Assembly (NCBI RefSeq): GCF_014203115.1
Contig: NZ_JACHIJ010000005.1
Span: 434,001-498,000, forward strand
Source of the DNA: Afipia massiliensis
Lineage (GTDB): Bacteria; Pseudomonadota; Alphaproteobacteria; Rhizobiales; Xanthobacteraceae
Reading direction: 5' to 3'
DNA length: 64,000 nt
Part shown: in pieces, positions 26,153 through 35,081 of the stretch
Layout of the letters: each line of letters starts with the position of its first letter
Numbering within the stretch: position 1 is the first letter of the stretch
Translations under genes and position numbers: made by a program
Notes under the pieces: model-generated
Database searches by the model: none
Seen by the model: only the letters and a program-made list of their open reading frames with translations
Told to the model about the DNA's origin: nothing

Positions 26153-27115
26153 TTAAACTGGAGAGATCACCGTCAGAAACGACGAGACGCGGCGAACATG
26201 GCCACCGACCGGATGGACGACGGCTTCAAGCGCGCGGAGCGGATCATTGAGATCGAAAAGTCCGCTAACTTTCTGCGAACCGACGAAAGGATCAGCCACC
26301 ACAATGCGGCCAGGAACCCAACGGCCGATCCGGGCAACGAGAGCGGAGATGGGCTCACGCTCCGCCACGATAAGTTTGTCGCGCCAAGCGGCGATCTGGC
26401 CCGCTTCTCGCTTGCCGCGATCTACGCTTCGCGAAGACTGATTGAATGCCATCCAGTCGCCCGCCCCGAGCCCTCTGCTTAAAGGAAGCGCTGAACCGGA
26501 AGCGCGCGCTTCGACAAGCCCGTGATCGACAGACACCATGAATATGCCGGCGTCATTGGAAATGTCGAAGGCGGTGCCCAGCGCCGTCGCGGTCAGTTCA
26601 CCCGCCTGCACCATAAAGGGCCGCTGAGCATCTTTCTCGACCTCAAAGTATGCCATCCCCTTCAACAACCCGACCTGGCGTCGGTTCGACCCGTAGCCGA
26701 GTGCGATGGCGCTGTCGGGACCGAGCGTGGCGACACTTCCATCGGGAAGGTTCACGCGGCGAATTTCGCTCTTGTCCGTGATGTGATCTGCCCGAGCGAG
26801 GATGATGGCGTCCGGTATGACAAGTGAACCAGCAACTGCTGCGCCAAGGCCGACCGCACCACCGATCATCAGGTTTCTGCGGGTGAGCCCCAAATTCTTG
26901 CGACGTTCGGCCCTCTGGCGATCCGTGAGAATCTTGCCGGTCATCCCCCGGGCATCGGAAACCCGGGCCCACATCTTTTCATGGTCAGGTCCGCGCGCGC
27001 GCCACGCCCGTATCATCTCCAGTGCGACCGGATTTCCGGGATCGTTTTGCAAGCGAATGACGAGATCAATGGCCTCATCAAGCAGCCGATCAAAATTCGG
27101 CGCAGCATCGTTCAT
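26153..27115 (-). CDS. fecR: FecR-family anti-sigma factor/signal transducer
   Basis: Inner-membrane protein of 320 residues. The N-terminal cytoplasmic DUF4880 part (LLDEAIDLVIRLQNDPG, AWRARGPDHEKMW) contacts the sigma factor. One membrane segment follows near residues 82-105 (MIGGAVGLGAAVAGSLVI, preceded by twin Arg). The periplasmic FecR domain (VNLPDGSVATLGPDSAIAL, KGMAYFEVEKDAQRPFMV) and a C-terminal STN-contacting part complete it. It relays the receptor state to the sigma factor at 27219-27719. The spacing in the operon fits the standard fecIRA order. Confidence 0.9.
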   Translation of the reverse strand: MNDAAPNFDRLLDEAIDLVIRLQNDPGNPVALEMIRAWRARGPDHEKMWARVSDARGMTGKILTDRQRAERRKNLGLTRRNLMIGGAVGLGAAVAGSLVIPDAIILARADHITDKSEIRRVNLPDGSVATLGPDSAIALGYGSNRRQVGLLKGMAYFEVEKDAQRPFMVQAGELTATALGTAFDISNDAGIFMVSVDHGLVEARASGSALPLSRGLGAGDWMAFNQSSRSVDRGKREAGQIAAWRDKLIVAEREPISALVARIGRWVPGRIVVADPFVGSQKVSGLFDLNDPLRALEAVVHPVGGHVRRVSSFLTVISPV

Positions 27116-27218
27116 TCATTTCCGTCCGATAGGGCGCGACCAGAACGGTCAGAAAATCTCACCTACCATCTATTACAAATGAGTGGCGGTGATTTTCTCT
27201 CTTTGGAATAAATACAGT

Positions 27219-27719
27219 TCAGATTCCGCCGGTGCGGGTCACAATATGTCGGTACGCCTCACGGATCAAAGCCCAGGTGCGCGTGGTCGAGAGGTCGAGT
27301 TCCTGCGCCACGTCGCTGATTGTGCGATCCGCAAGACGGTGCAACTCGAAAGCAACCCGCGTGCGCTCGGGAAGTTCACCCAAGGCGGCCTCCGTCAGCT
27401 TCAAACGCTGGCGATCGTAGACAACCGTTTCCGCCGAGGGTGCTGGATCGGCATACTGGGCGACCGCATCGTCACTGAGATCGACAGTGCTGGCCAGGCG
27501 CTCGCGCCGGGCATGGTTGATGCTAAGATTACGGGAGACCTGATACAAATAGGCTTTTGGATTATGATCGGCCGTGCCCTCATCCGGAACGGCAGTGAGA
27601 ATCCGAAGGAATGTGTCCTGCGTCAGGTCAGCTGCCGTCTCCGGGCTGTGACCACGGCGACGCAGAAAACGATCAATCTCCCGGGCATGTTTGATAAAAA
27701 GACTCTGGAGATCCCACAT
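27219..27719 (-). CDS. fecI: FecI-like ECF sigma factor
   Basis: ECF sigma factor of 166 residues with region 2 (AADLTQDTFLRIL, NPKAYLYQVSRNLSINHARR) and region 4 (ALGELPERTRVAFELHRL, ISDVAQELDLSTTRTWALIREA). An in-frame TTG two codons earlier is possible; the ATG is chosen. It is expected to drive the TonB receptor gene in iron- or heme-responsive fashion under control of the FecR-like protein. First gene of the module. Confidence 0.9.
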   Translation of the reverse strand: MWDLQSLFIKHAREIDRFLRRRGHSPETAADLTQDTFLRILTAVPDEGTADHNPKAYLYQVSRNLSINHARRERLASTVDLSDDAVAQYADPAPSAETVVYDRQRLKLTEAALGELPERTRVAFELHRLADRTISDVAQELDLSTTRTWALIREAYRHIVTRTGGI

Positions 27720-28096
27720 CAGCAAAATCCCTGAGCGGCAGCGGTGGTGACTTGATCACCTTCGTCACCATTTTCGCTCACCAGAAGAAGGATCGGCCGT
27801 AAGCTTTTGAACACAGTTCGCGGTGTCATGAACGAGCACTACCGAGATGGAATTTGACGCCGGCACACGTCAATCTCCGGCAGCTGTCGATCAGCTACCC
27901 ATAAGGGTCCCAGAATTTGCCTGCAATGCCAGGGATTTAGATTGCCTCCAAAGACATTGAACGAAGCCCTCGCCTACATCGTGCAAAGCACGCGAGCCCT
28001 ACCACGTTCGACTCGGCGAAACAGCAGCGCGCACGGCTATGACCGACGACCTCTGGTCGTCATGTCAGCGGCAGCGCACATCACAGAATTTGGTAT
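27720..28096. other. non-coding gap upstream of fecI, with inverted repeat
   Basis: No credible gene. GGTGA/TCACC arms (27746-27760, 5-base centre) lie about 27 bases before the sigma-factor start and could be a regulator site. I could not find a clear Fur or Irr box by eye. The rest holds nothing recognisable. Confidence 0.4.
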
Positions 28097-28480
28097 TCAA
28101 GCCTCGCCGATTTCACGCCCCGGATCGATCCCTACTCCGTAGTAATCGGCTTGGCCCGCCGATCTGAATTTCTGAGTAAGCTCGCCTGCCCGCCGGAAGG
28201 CCTTTGTCGTATCGCTCGCCGTGAGCGCCACGGTCGTGGTGATGTCCGTAAGGCTTCCGCCGGCCGCGGCGGCAAGCACCGCTGAAATCATTGTGGGCTC
28301 ATCCGGTGCTTCCGCTATGATCAGCCAATCGTAGGGTCCCAAAGTCAGATACCAACTGATCAGTCGAGCACCGGCGGCAGTGAACAACTCCGCGACCGCC
28401 TCGGAACGGTCCTCCGGACTCGCGGACATCCCCTTGATGGCCGCGGCAGTGTAACGACCTTGAGAAATGTATATCGTCAT
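28097..28480 (-). CDS. GYD-domain protein
   Basis: Small protein of 127 residues. It opens MTIYISQGRYTAAAIKGM, has the family's GPYDWLIIAEAPDEP centre and ends with an IDPGREIGEA tail. GYD proteins are small alpha-beta-barrel-like proteins of unknown biochemical role, widespread in Bradyrhizobium relatives. GGAGG precedes the ATG by 6 bases. It appears monocistronic. Confidence 0.8.
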   Translation of the reverse strand: MTIYISQGRYTAAAIKGMSASPEDRSEAVAELFTAAGARLISWYLTLGPYDWLIIAEAPDEPTMISAVLAAAAGGSLTDITTTVALTASDTTKAFRRAGELTQKFRSAGQADYYGVGIDPGREIGEA

Positions 28481-28675
28481 GCTGGCCTCCTCTGCAGTCG
28501 CTAGTTCTATCTAGCTGAGGGCAGCATACTACTCCCAACCGATGTTCGCCGGATATCCGTTGGCTCCCAGTTCGCTGGTGGAGCGAGCCTCCGTACCGAT
28601 GTGCGCGGATTGAACCGAAAGCCGAATCACTCGCGGCGCCAGGCGCTCTGGAAGAGCGCCCACCCACCTCGATGC

Positions 28676-29197
28676 TCACGGCTTTACATACGACCATCCA
28701 CGCTCCTGCAGCTCCATGACGCGCACAACGCCGGATTTCACAACTTTCGCTTCTGAAACGAGAGCAATCTCCTTATTCTCGGCCTTGCTCATATTCTCCT
28801 GGGTATTGCCGCAGGCCTTGAAGGAGATAGCTGGCGTACTCGCCGTGATCGCCGTGATCCGCGCCTTGACCGGCGAGGTGTCGTCGCGCAGCATATGCAG
28901 GCCGGGACCGAAAGTGACAATCTCGATCGTCACTTTCTCGCCGAGGTCCTTGTAGTATTGCGCGACGTTCGTTGCATTGTTGAGCGCCAGATTCATCATC
29001 GCAGGTTCGTTCGTATTCACCTGCAAGACAAGATTGTGCTGCTTCTTCTCGGTAGCAGGCCGCTTCGACGACTGCGCTGTCGTCGGCTTCTTTGCTATGG
29101 TCTGCTTCTTTTCCTGTGCCGTCGCGGAAGGTGCGACGATGAGCAGCGCGACGAGGGCCCCCAACGCAGCCCTGGCAAATCTTCCAAATTCCATCAT
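28676..29197 (-). CDS. periplasmic DsrE-family protein
   Basis: Exported protein of 173 residues. The signal peptide (LGALVALLIVAPSATA, cleaved before QEKK) is followed by a Lys/Thr-rich linker and a DsrE-like domain: HNLVLQVNTNEPAMMNLALNNA, EKVTIEIVTFGPGLHML, FKACGNT with one Cys, and VRVMELQERGWSYVKP at the end. The single conserved Cys (in KACGNT) is the site that carries sulfur in active DsrE relatives. GGGAG precedes two adjacent ATG codons. The role in the periplasm is unknown. Confidence 0.8.
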   Translation of the reverse strand: MMEFGRFARAALGALVALLIVAPSATAQEKKQTIAKKPTTAQSSKRPATEKKQHNLVLQVNTNEPAMMNLALNNATNVAQYYKDLGEKVTIEIVTFGPGLHMLRDDTSPVKARITAITASTPAISFKACGNTQENMSKAENKEIALVSEAKVVKSGVVRVMELQERGWSYVKP

Positions 29198-29227
29198 CGC
29201 GCATCTCCCGTGTTAGCTCGAGGATCA

Positions 29228-29834
29228 TTAGTTGCGTGGCTTGGCAACGGCGTGAGGCCACTTGCACGCTGCGGCGACCTTGTCTCGGACCGTCTTCAGT
29301 CCGCCGAAGGAAAAATACCCGTCTTGGGCGGCACCATCCCGGGCGGAGAGACGGACGGTAATGCCCCCTTCTTCGGGGAGCGACAGCAACAATTGCACGA
29401 CGTCGCCCCGGAATGCAGCGCCCGCTCCAAATGCTGGCGAACGTGCTGCGGATTGCACCGGCCGATCGTCATTAATGCGATAGGATATCGTGTAGTCCTC
29501 GCCAGTGCGCGAGACCGCTGGCCCTGTGATCACCAGTTCAGTGCGGCCGCTGCGGCAGTGAATCGAGAGGTCCATCGATGAGCTGTTGGGGCCACCGCGG
29601 AAGGAACTGGTGGCGGTGACAATCGGCGTATAGTCGATGGGCGAAGTGGTCTCGCTGACAATCCAGTTGTTGCTGCCCTCCGGGGCCGAACGAGGCCGGC
29701 GACGCGATGTCACGCGACAGCCTGTCCAGACATTCCAGCCGCTCCACACGCTCCATCAGAGAGCAGGCGCGAAGATGGACCATCGGATCGCTCGCGCTTT
29801 GCACAAAAGCGATTCCGGTTCACCATTCCCTCAT
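29228..29834 (-). pseudogene. TagO/VasI-like exported protein gene, broken
   Basis: One frame encodes MVHLRACSLMERVERLECLD, then RLSRDIASPAS; after a one-base shift near the C-run around 29688 another frame continues PEGSNNWIVSETTSPIDYTP to the end at KWPHAVAKPRN. Together they look like one secreted protein with the C-x-D-x-L-x-R-L-x-C-Y/L opening of type VI secretion TagO/VasI-like proteins. The ATG at 29834, which overlaps the stop of the neighbouring pseudogene, meets a TGA after four codons. So at least two lesions are visible. The downstream frame of 173 codons could still be made from an internal start. Confidence 0.6.
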
Positions 29835-30528
29835 TGCCGCAACGCGTTGAATCGGTCCTTCGCTTCCTGAATGCCGCCGGCATAAGCATTTGCATAAAGC
29901 TCGCGCGCTTTCGTCGTATCGCCGCGCGTTCCATATGTCCCCAGGTGGAGAGAATGACGGGGTCATAAGTCTCCGCGAGCGTGAAGCTCGCCTGTGCACT
30001 GCCCGTCTCGGCAGCGCGCTCAAGCACGATCCGCGCCGCGCCAATATCCCCTGGCGGAGCAGCGCGCTGGCGCGCGCAATCAACCGTGCAGCTTCCGGAC
30101 TGTTTTGCGCCTCCGCAGCAAATATGCGGCGATGCCGCAGCCATCTGGGCAACCGGGCTGCTCGCCGCGGTCTGGAGCGCTATGGGCGGATCGGCCGTTC
30201 GGTGGGCCAGATCCCGCTCCAGCGCTTCGGCCCTGTCGCGTTCCTGCTGCAACGAGCGTCGCAATTCCGCCGTGGCGCTTTCCGCCGCTTGCTTGAGCTG
30301 TGCCGCTTCGTCAGCAGTCTTGTTTGACATCGCCACGTGCGTGTCGATCTCGCGGCGCGCTTCCCTGAGTTCGTTTGCGAGTTCGCGTAACTGGAGATTG
30401 CGTGCATTGACAGAGCGCCGCGTCTCAGCAAGCTCATTTGCCAAGGTCTCCGTGCGGCGTCGCTCCTGCTCCAACGACTGCGCTTCGAGCGCCGACGCCT
30501 CCGCTGCCGGCTTGACCTCAATGCACAA
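29831..30528 (-). pseudogene. coiled-coil/Sel1-repeat-type protein gene, truncated and frameshifted
   Basis: The 5' part is a heptad-rich coiled coil (LANELAETRRSVNARNLQL and LRRSLQQERDRAEALERDL). The 3' part is spread over three frames: PEAARLIARASALLRQG, then DIGAARIVLERAAETGSAQA, then TYGTRGDTTKARELYANAYA to ALRQ-stop. Each junction needs one base: one near 30119, one at the G-run near 30049-30052 and one at the G-run near 29939-29942. The coiled coil is also cut at its 5' end by a stop just before 30528. The family pattern (coiled coil followed by Sel1-like repeats) is my reading of the joined frames. It is a decayed gene unless the homopolymer lesions are sequence errors. Confidence 0.65.
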
Positions 30529-30834
30529 ACTCTATTCGACTTGCAGCCGACCCAAGATAATCCTTTTGGCTACGGGTCAGAGCGCCCAATGTCCCAGAGT
30601 TCCCGCGATCAGTTTTCAGTTCGACTAGATTCTCTGTTGGCATACCGCCCAGGAAAACGAGCACCGCTCAACAACTCGCCGGCACGATTGAGGCAAGCAT
30701 CCAGCGATCCGCCTGCATTGCCATCGTGAATAGACGGTATAGGTTGAACTCACTGACGGGATCTGATGCCGGGAATGTATCCGTTCGCCCAGCATCGCGG
30801 CTCATGCGGCCGCACAGTCCTTACGGAGGTCAGC
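30529..30834. other. non-coding gap
   Basis: No credible gene. It separates the truncated coiled-coil pseudogene from a divergent secreted-protein gene and probably held the lost 5' end of the former. No repeat was noticed. Confidence 0.35.
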
Positions 30835-31188
30835 GTGCGAACACTGCTTGCGGGAGCGATGACGTTCGCATTGTCCAGCACGCCGCTCCATGCCCTGCCA
30901 CCGGACAACGCCGATCCGTCATTGGCCCCTTGGTTCAAGAGTTTGAAACAGCCGGGAACGGGCGCGGAATGTTGCTCAATCGCTGATTGCCGCACCGCTG
31001 AGGTGCGGCGGGATAGCCAAGGTTATGAGGTCAAGATTGACCAGAAGTGGCATGTCTCAACGATCTTCTGGCTCCGAGTCCCGGCAGAGAGAATACTCGA
31101 TGAGCACAGCAACCCGACCGGGGGTGCGGTTTTGTGCTACACGCCCGAGGCGGGCATCCTCTGCTTCGTCCCGCCTCCCGAAAGCTAA
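30835..31188 (+). CDS. small secreted protein of unknown function
   Basis: A 117-residue exported protein starting at GTG 30835, five bases after GGAGG; a longer frame from 30766 would bury the signal peptide. The signal (VRTLLAGAMTFALSSTPLHA) precedes PPDNADPSLAPWFKSL. Four Cys follow in GAECCSIADCR and LCYTPEAGILCFVPP, so disulfides are likely. I recognise it only as a conserved alphaproteobacterial periplasmic type; no function can be assigned. It is convergent with the L,D-transpeptidase gene. Confidence 0.7.
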   Translation: MRTLLAGAMTFALSSTPLHALPPDNADPSLAPWFKSLKQPGTGAECCSIADCRTAEVRRDSQGYEVKIDQKWHVSTIFWLRVPAERILDEHSNPTGGAVLCYTPEAGILCFVPPPES

Positions 31189-31208
31189 GATTCGAACGGC
31201 CGAAAGCG

Positions 31209-32078
31209 CTAGCTGACAAAAATCACCCGGGTTTCCAGGGAAACCCGGCGATACAGATCTTCGACATCTTCGTTCACCAATCGGATGCATCCGGAAGCCA
31301 CGAGGTGACCGATGGTTTTCGGCGAGTTCGTCCCGTGAATAAGCAGATCGGGCCTGTCCATCACCAGCGCACGAGCGCCAAAGGGATTTCCAGGACCGCC
31401 GGCCAGCGGACGAAATGCCGCCGTCTCTTTCGCGGTCTCGGCGCTCGCGGGCTTCCACTCAGGCCACTCGAGTTTGTTAGTGACACGATAGAGCGTTCCC
31501 GATTTCAGGCATTCCCGGGCAATTCCGATCCCGTAACGGCGCGCGGAATTGTTGGAATCGATCAGATAGAGAAAGCGGTTTTCCCGGTCGACCACGATAG
31601 ATCCAGGAATGACGGTGGTTCGATAAAACACGACCTGACGCTGGAGCGCGAATGGCAGGCCCTCAGCCGATGAACCGCCATCGACCCCGGGCTTCAGGTC
31701 CGGCATGACGATATCTTCGCGGCCGCGCGAAGCAGTCGCGCTGCCGCGCTTGCCGGCCAGATACTGATAAAGAAAGACCGACAGACCGATCACAGCGACG
31801 ATCGCGCATGCAATCACCGCAACGCGCTTCCAATCAATGCCGGGTGACAGCAGTTCTTCGGCTGCCGTCGACTTGTCCTGGTTCAACTCTTCGGAAGCGA
31901 GATCGCTCTCTATTCGCTGGATGGCAGCTTCGAGTGCAGAGACATGCAGCGCGGCGGCCTCTCGCGCCAGGTTGGACCTGGCAATCAGGCCGCGCGCGTC
32001 CCTGTAAATCTTGTCGCGTTCGGCTGCGCCCTTGCCGGCAACGGCCGTCGTCAACAGCGAGAAATAATCCACATTCAT
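31209..32078 (-). CDS. membrane-anchored L,D-transpeptidase (YkuD)
   Basis: Cell-wall enzyme of 289 residues. A cytoplasmic helical N-terminus (about 1-95) leads into one membrane segment (VAVIACAIVAVIGLSVFLYQYL) and a periplasmic YkuD domain with YLIDSNNSARRYGIGIA, IHGTNSPKTIG and the catalytic SGCIRLVNEDV. The N-in topology with a long cytoplasmic arm is unusual, since most members have a simple signal peptide. The ATG at 32078 is preferred over one at 32126 that would translate a 12-bp repeat as GQFL units. It would form 3-3 peptidoglycan crosslinks or attach proteins to the wall. Confidence 0.85.
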   Translation of the reverse strand: MNVDYFSLLTTAVAGKGAAERDKIYRDARGLIARSNLAREAAALHVSALEAAIQRIESDLASEELNQDKSTAAEELLSPGIDWKRVAVIACAIVAVIGLSVFLYQYLAGKRGSATASRGREDIVMPDLKPGVDGGSSAEGLPFALQRQVVFYRTTVIPGSIVVDRENRFLYLIDSNNSARRYGIGIARECLKSGTLYRVTNKLEWPEWKPASAETAKETAAFRPLAGGPGNPFGARALVMDRPDLLIHGTNSPKTIGHLVASGCIRLVNEDVEDLYRRVSLETRVIFVS

Positions 32079-32084
32079 GACTTG

Positions 32085-32132
32085 CCCCAAGAACTGCCCC
32101 AAGAACTGCCCCAAGAACTGCTCCAAGAACTG
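32085..32132. repeat. four tandem 12-bp repeats at the translation start of the L,D-transpeptidase
   Basis: Units CCCCAAGAACTG at 32085-32096, 32097-32108 and 32109-32120, plus a CTCC variant at 32121-32132. On the coding strand each unit reads CAGTTCTTGGGG, so every copy ends with a GGGG that can act as a ribosome site, and the nearest lies 6 bases before the ATG. A change in copy number would keep the frame of any start within the repeat. Confidence 0.85.
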
Positions 32133-32144
32133 CCCGATAAGGAA

Positions 32145-33179
32145 TTACCTGATGGGAGGCGCGTACTGGATTCCGCCGCGCGTCCAAAGCGCATTCAATC
32201 CGCGAGGAATGCTCAAGCTCGACTGTGTCCCAACATTTCTCTCATAGATCTCGCCATAGTTGCCGACGGCGCGGACAACCCGGACGGCCCAATCCTTGGT
32301 GAGACCCAATTGCGCGCCGAATTCGCCCTCGATGCCGACAAGGCGGCGGACATCCGGATCGGACGATTTCAGCGCCTCATCGACCGATTTCGATTTGACC
32401 CCTAACTCCTCGGCATTGATCAGTGAAAAAAGCGTCCACTTGATCAGGTTGAACCAGCGTTCATCGCCCTGACGCACCGCCGGTCCGAGCGGCTCCTTCG
32501 AAATCACTTCTGGCAGGATAATGTGACTGTCGGGCGCGGACAGCTTGAGACGCTGCGCATAGAGCTGTGAAACGTCGCTTGTCAGGACATCGCACTTGCG
32601 ATCGTCATAGGCTTTCAACGCTTCGTCCGACGTGGGAAGCGCCAGTATCTTGAGCTCCATCGTATTGGCGCGGAAGTAGTCCGCCAGATTGAGCTCCGTC
32701 GTCGTACCGCTCAGGGTGCAAACGGTCTTTCCGCCGAGATCCAGTGCGGTGTCGATCTTGGCAGCCCTGCGCAGCAAAAATCCCTGGCCGTCATAATACG
32801 CAACAGCGGCAAACATCACGCCCAGCGAACCTTCACGCGACATCGTCCAGGTCGTGCCGCGCGACAACACGTCGATCTCCTTCGACTGCAGCGCGGCAAA
32901 ACGCGACGCTGTGTCGAGCGGCACAAACGTCACCTTCGCAGGATCGTCAAAAATGGCGGCAGCCACGGCGCGGCAAAAGTCGACGTCAAAGCCGGACCAA
33001 GCGTTCTTGTCGTCCCTGCTCGAAAAGCCCAGCAGACCCTGACTGACGCCGCAATTGAGCGTTCCGCGATCCTTGACAGCGTTCAATGTCTGAGCGCTGG
33101 CGGACCCGGGCGACACAAATGATACGGCAAGCAAAGCCAGGCTCAGGGCGCCGGAGCGTAACCTGTAACAAGTAAGCAT
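32145..33179 (-). CDS. amino-acid ABC transporter substrate-binding protein (AapJ/BztA type)
   Basis: Periplasmic type II binding protein of 344 residues. The signal peptide ends near SPGSASAQ and the mature part begins TLNAVKDRGTLNCGVSQGL. Family segments DVDFCRAVAAAIF, SREGSLGVMFAAVAYYDGQGF, CTLSGTTTELNLADYF and the C-terminal GRNVG-like ERNVG are present. It matches the general L-amino-acid binding proteins. No permease genes are near, so it is an orphan. The N-terminal start at 33179 removes 20 non-signal residues from the frame. It is upstream of the transpeptidase gene on the same strand, with the 12-bp repeats between them. Confidence 0.85.
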   Translation of the reverse strand: MLTCYRLRSGALSLALLAVSFVSPGSASAQTLNAVKDRGTLNCGVSQGLLGFSSRDDKNAWSGFDVDFCRAVAAAIFDDPAKVTFVPLDTASRFAALQSKEIDVLSRGTTWTMSREGSLGVMFAAVAYYDGQGFLLRRAAKIDTALDLGGKTVCTLSGTTTELNLADYFRANTMELKILALPTSDEALKAYDDRKCDVLTSDVSQLYAQRLKLSAPDSHIILPEVISKEPLGPAVRQGDERWFNLIKWTLFSLINAEELGVKSKSVDEALKSSDPDVRRLVGIEGEFGAQLGLTKDWAVRVVRAVGNYGEIYERNVGTQSSLSIPRGLNALWTRGGIQYAPPIR

Positions 33180-33375
33180 TTGGGTCTCTCGATCAATTGC
33201 GATGCCCACTGGGGCCAAACTTGAAACGAATTTGAACAATCATGTAGAGTTGCGAAAGGCTACCAGAACGTACTTAGCAAGTGAAGTCTGGCCGGTACAC
33301 TCCCTGCGTCCGCTTCCACCCTGGCGTGACAAATACCTCGAATACGGATTCAGTTGAAAACAGCGGAAGGAATCC

Positions 33376-34392
33376 ATGAGTTCGCTGCGCAGGTTTTTGT
33401 CCACGTCGCTCGGCTGGCTAATAGCCGGGCTTTGGTTTCTTTGCCGGGTCCTGCTCATCGCGTGGGCAGCCCTGGCAATCTACTATTCGAACCTGCCATG
33501 GACCGCGGCGCGCCTTGCGCTGGCAGTGGCCTTTGCGGCCTTCGCGATCTGGGCCCTCTGGTTCTCACGTCAACGGCGGATGCCCGCGGTCTTCGGCTTG
33601 TTGTTTCTTGGCGTTGTTGCGTGGTGGATTTCGATTCCTCCCTCGCACGATCGCGAGTGGCGGCCGGAAGTCGCGGTGATGCCACGGGCGATCATCGACG
33701 GCGACCGCGTGCGCATCACCGGCGTGCGCAACTTCGACTACCGTACCCGGAACGACTTCACCGTACGCTGGGAGGAGCGCGAGGTATCGCTGTCGCACCT
33801 GACCGCGCTTGATTTCTACGTCTCATATTTTACCGAGGGGCCGGTCGGGCACACGTTCGTAAGTTTCATCTTCGACAACGCCCCGCCGCTGACGATCTCG
33901 ATCGAGACACGACCAGAGATCGGCGAGGGCTTTGCGCCGGTCGCTTCACTGTTCAAGCAATTCGAGTTGATCTACGTGGTGGGCGACGAGGGCGACCTCG
34001 TCGGCGTACGCACCAACCACCGGCGCGAGCCAACATACCTCTATCGCCTCAACGCCTCCGCCGACGATGCACGCCGGCTGCTGCTGGTTTACCTGACGCG
34101 GATCAACGAACTCGCCGACCGGCCGGAGTTCTATCACCTGCTGACCAACAGTTGCACGATCAACATCGTGCGCTATGCGAATGCCGCCGGACGAGCCGGC
34201 CGGTTCGACATCCGCCATCTGCTTAACGGCCTGATCGACAGCTACCTCTATCACTCGGGCCGGGTGGACACGACGCTTCCGTTTGACGAACTGCGTCGGC
34301 GCTCCCTGATCAACGAAGCCGCGCGGGCCGCCGATGGCGCATCCGATTTTTCGGAGCGCATTCGCGCATCTTTGCCGACAATGTCTCCCTGA
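33376..34392 (+). CDS. DUF4105 membrane protein, possible lipoprotein N-acyltransferase relative
   Basis: Protein of 338 residues with three N-terminal hydrophobic segments (LGWLIAGLWFLCRVLLIAW, LALAVAFAAFAIWALWF, AVFGLLFLGVVAWW) and a large periplasmic DUF4105 domain. Candidate catalytic residues are His in GHTFVSFIFD and Cys in LLTNSCTINI. I recall that a Bacteroides DUF4105 protein (Lnb) was shown to N-acylate lipoproteins using a Cys and a His; whether this relative does so is open. GAAGGA precedes the ATG. The gene stands alone. Confidence 0.8.
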   Translation: MSSLRRFLSTSLGWLIAGLWFLCRVLLIAWAALAIYYSNLPWTAARLALAVAFAAFAIWALWFSRQRRMPAVFGLLFLGVVAWWISIPPSHDREWRPEVAVMPRAIIDGDRVRITGVRNFDYRTRNDFTVRWEEREVSLSHLTALDFYVSYFTEGPVGHTFVSFIFDNAPPLTISIETRPEIGEGFAPVASLFKQFELIYVVGDEGDLVGVRTNHRREPTYLYRLNASADDARRLLLVYLTRINELADRPEFYHLLTNSCTINIVRYANAAGRAGRFDIRHLLNGLIDSYLYHSGRVDTTLPFDELRRRSLINEAARAADGASDFSERIRASLPTMSP

Positions 34393-34717
34393 GACGCTCC
34401 GCCCCCGCAGCTTTCCCGCAGCAGCGTCAGTGCGACGTGGAGCTAAATGATTCTGATCCTCAATGAGCGGGCAGCGCTCCTTTGACGTGATCCTCACTCA
34501 GTGCCGGATCGACCGCCGGAACCCGAGAGAATTGTCTGGCCGCAGACCAATTGATGGCACAAAATGCACATTCCAAACCAACATTTCAAACGGACCACGG
34601 GGGTGGTCTACGCTGTTGCCAATGTCCGATGTCTTGCTAGTCTTGGATGTTGAAGTGCTGGTAACTCGCTGCATGCCGAGTATGGGCGCTTCTCAAGAGC
34701 GATGGAAAGGCGCGCAT
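34393..34717. other. non-coding gap
   Basis: An open frame runs through part of this stretch into the PepSY gene, but it lacks coding character and the PepSY signal peptide starts at 34718. No repeat or RNA gene is recognised. Confidence 0.35.
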
Positions 34718-35041
34718 ATGAATAAATTTCTAGCGTTTGTCCTTGTGGCCGCTGCCCTGCTCTTCGCAGAATTGACGCCACGGCTGGTTTCCAGCGCTAC
34801 TGCGCAAAGCGTCACCATCGACCGCGATGGTGTGCGCATCGATCGAAGATCGCATCGCGTGGGCCGTTCGGAGGCGATTAGAATAGCCCAACGAAACGGA
34901 GTATCTCGCGTCAGACATGCCGACATGCGGGGCCGTTATTGGGTCGTCACCGGTGAAAGTCGCCGCCGGCGCGACATTCTGCGACTGACGATCGATGCAC
35001 GAACCGGACGTGTCATCGGGCGCCGTTATATCCATCGGTAA
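34718..35041 (+). CDS. small periplasmic PepSY-domain protein
   Basis: Exported protein of 107 residues. The signal (NKFLAFVLVAAALLFAEL to SSATAQ) is followed by one PepSY-like domain: RSEAIRIAQRNGVSRV, YWVVTGESRRR and a C-terminal DARTGRVIGRRYIHR. GGAAAGG lies 8 bases before the ATG. PepSY domains are often found in metalloprotease inhibitors and periplasmic sensors. A DUF992 gene follows after 40 bases and may be co-transcribed. Confidence 0.78.
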   Translation: MNKFLAFVLVAAALLFAELTPRLVSSATAQSVTIDRDGVRIDRRSHRVGRSEAIRIAQRNGVSRVRHADMRGRYWVVTGESRRRRDILRLTIDARTGRVIGRRYIHR

Positions 35042-35081
35042 TGAACATTGCCGCGGCTCTTTCTTGAACAAGGAATGAAAA

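Noticed and set aside
32085-32132. CRISPR-like array
   Set aside because: Units are 12 bp with no spacers and no cas genes; it is a simple tandem repeat.
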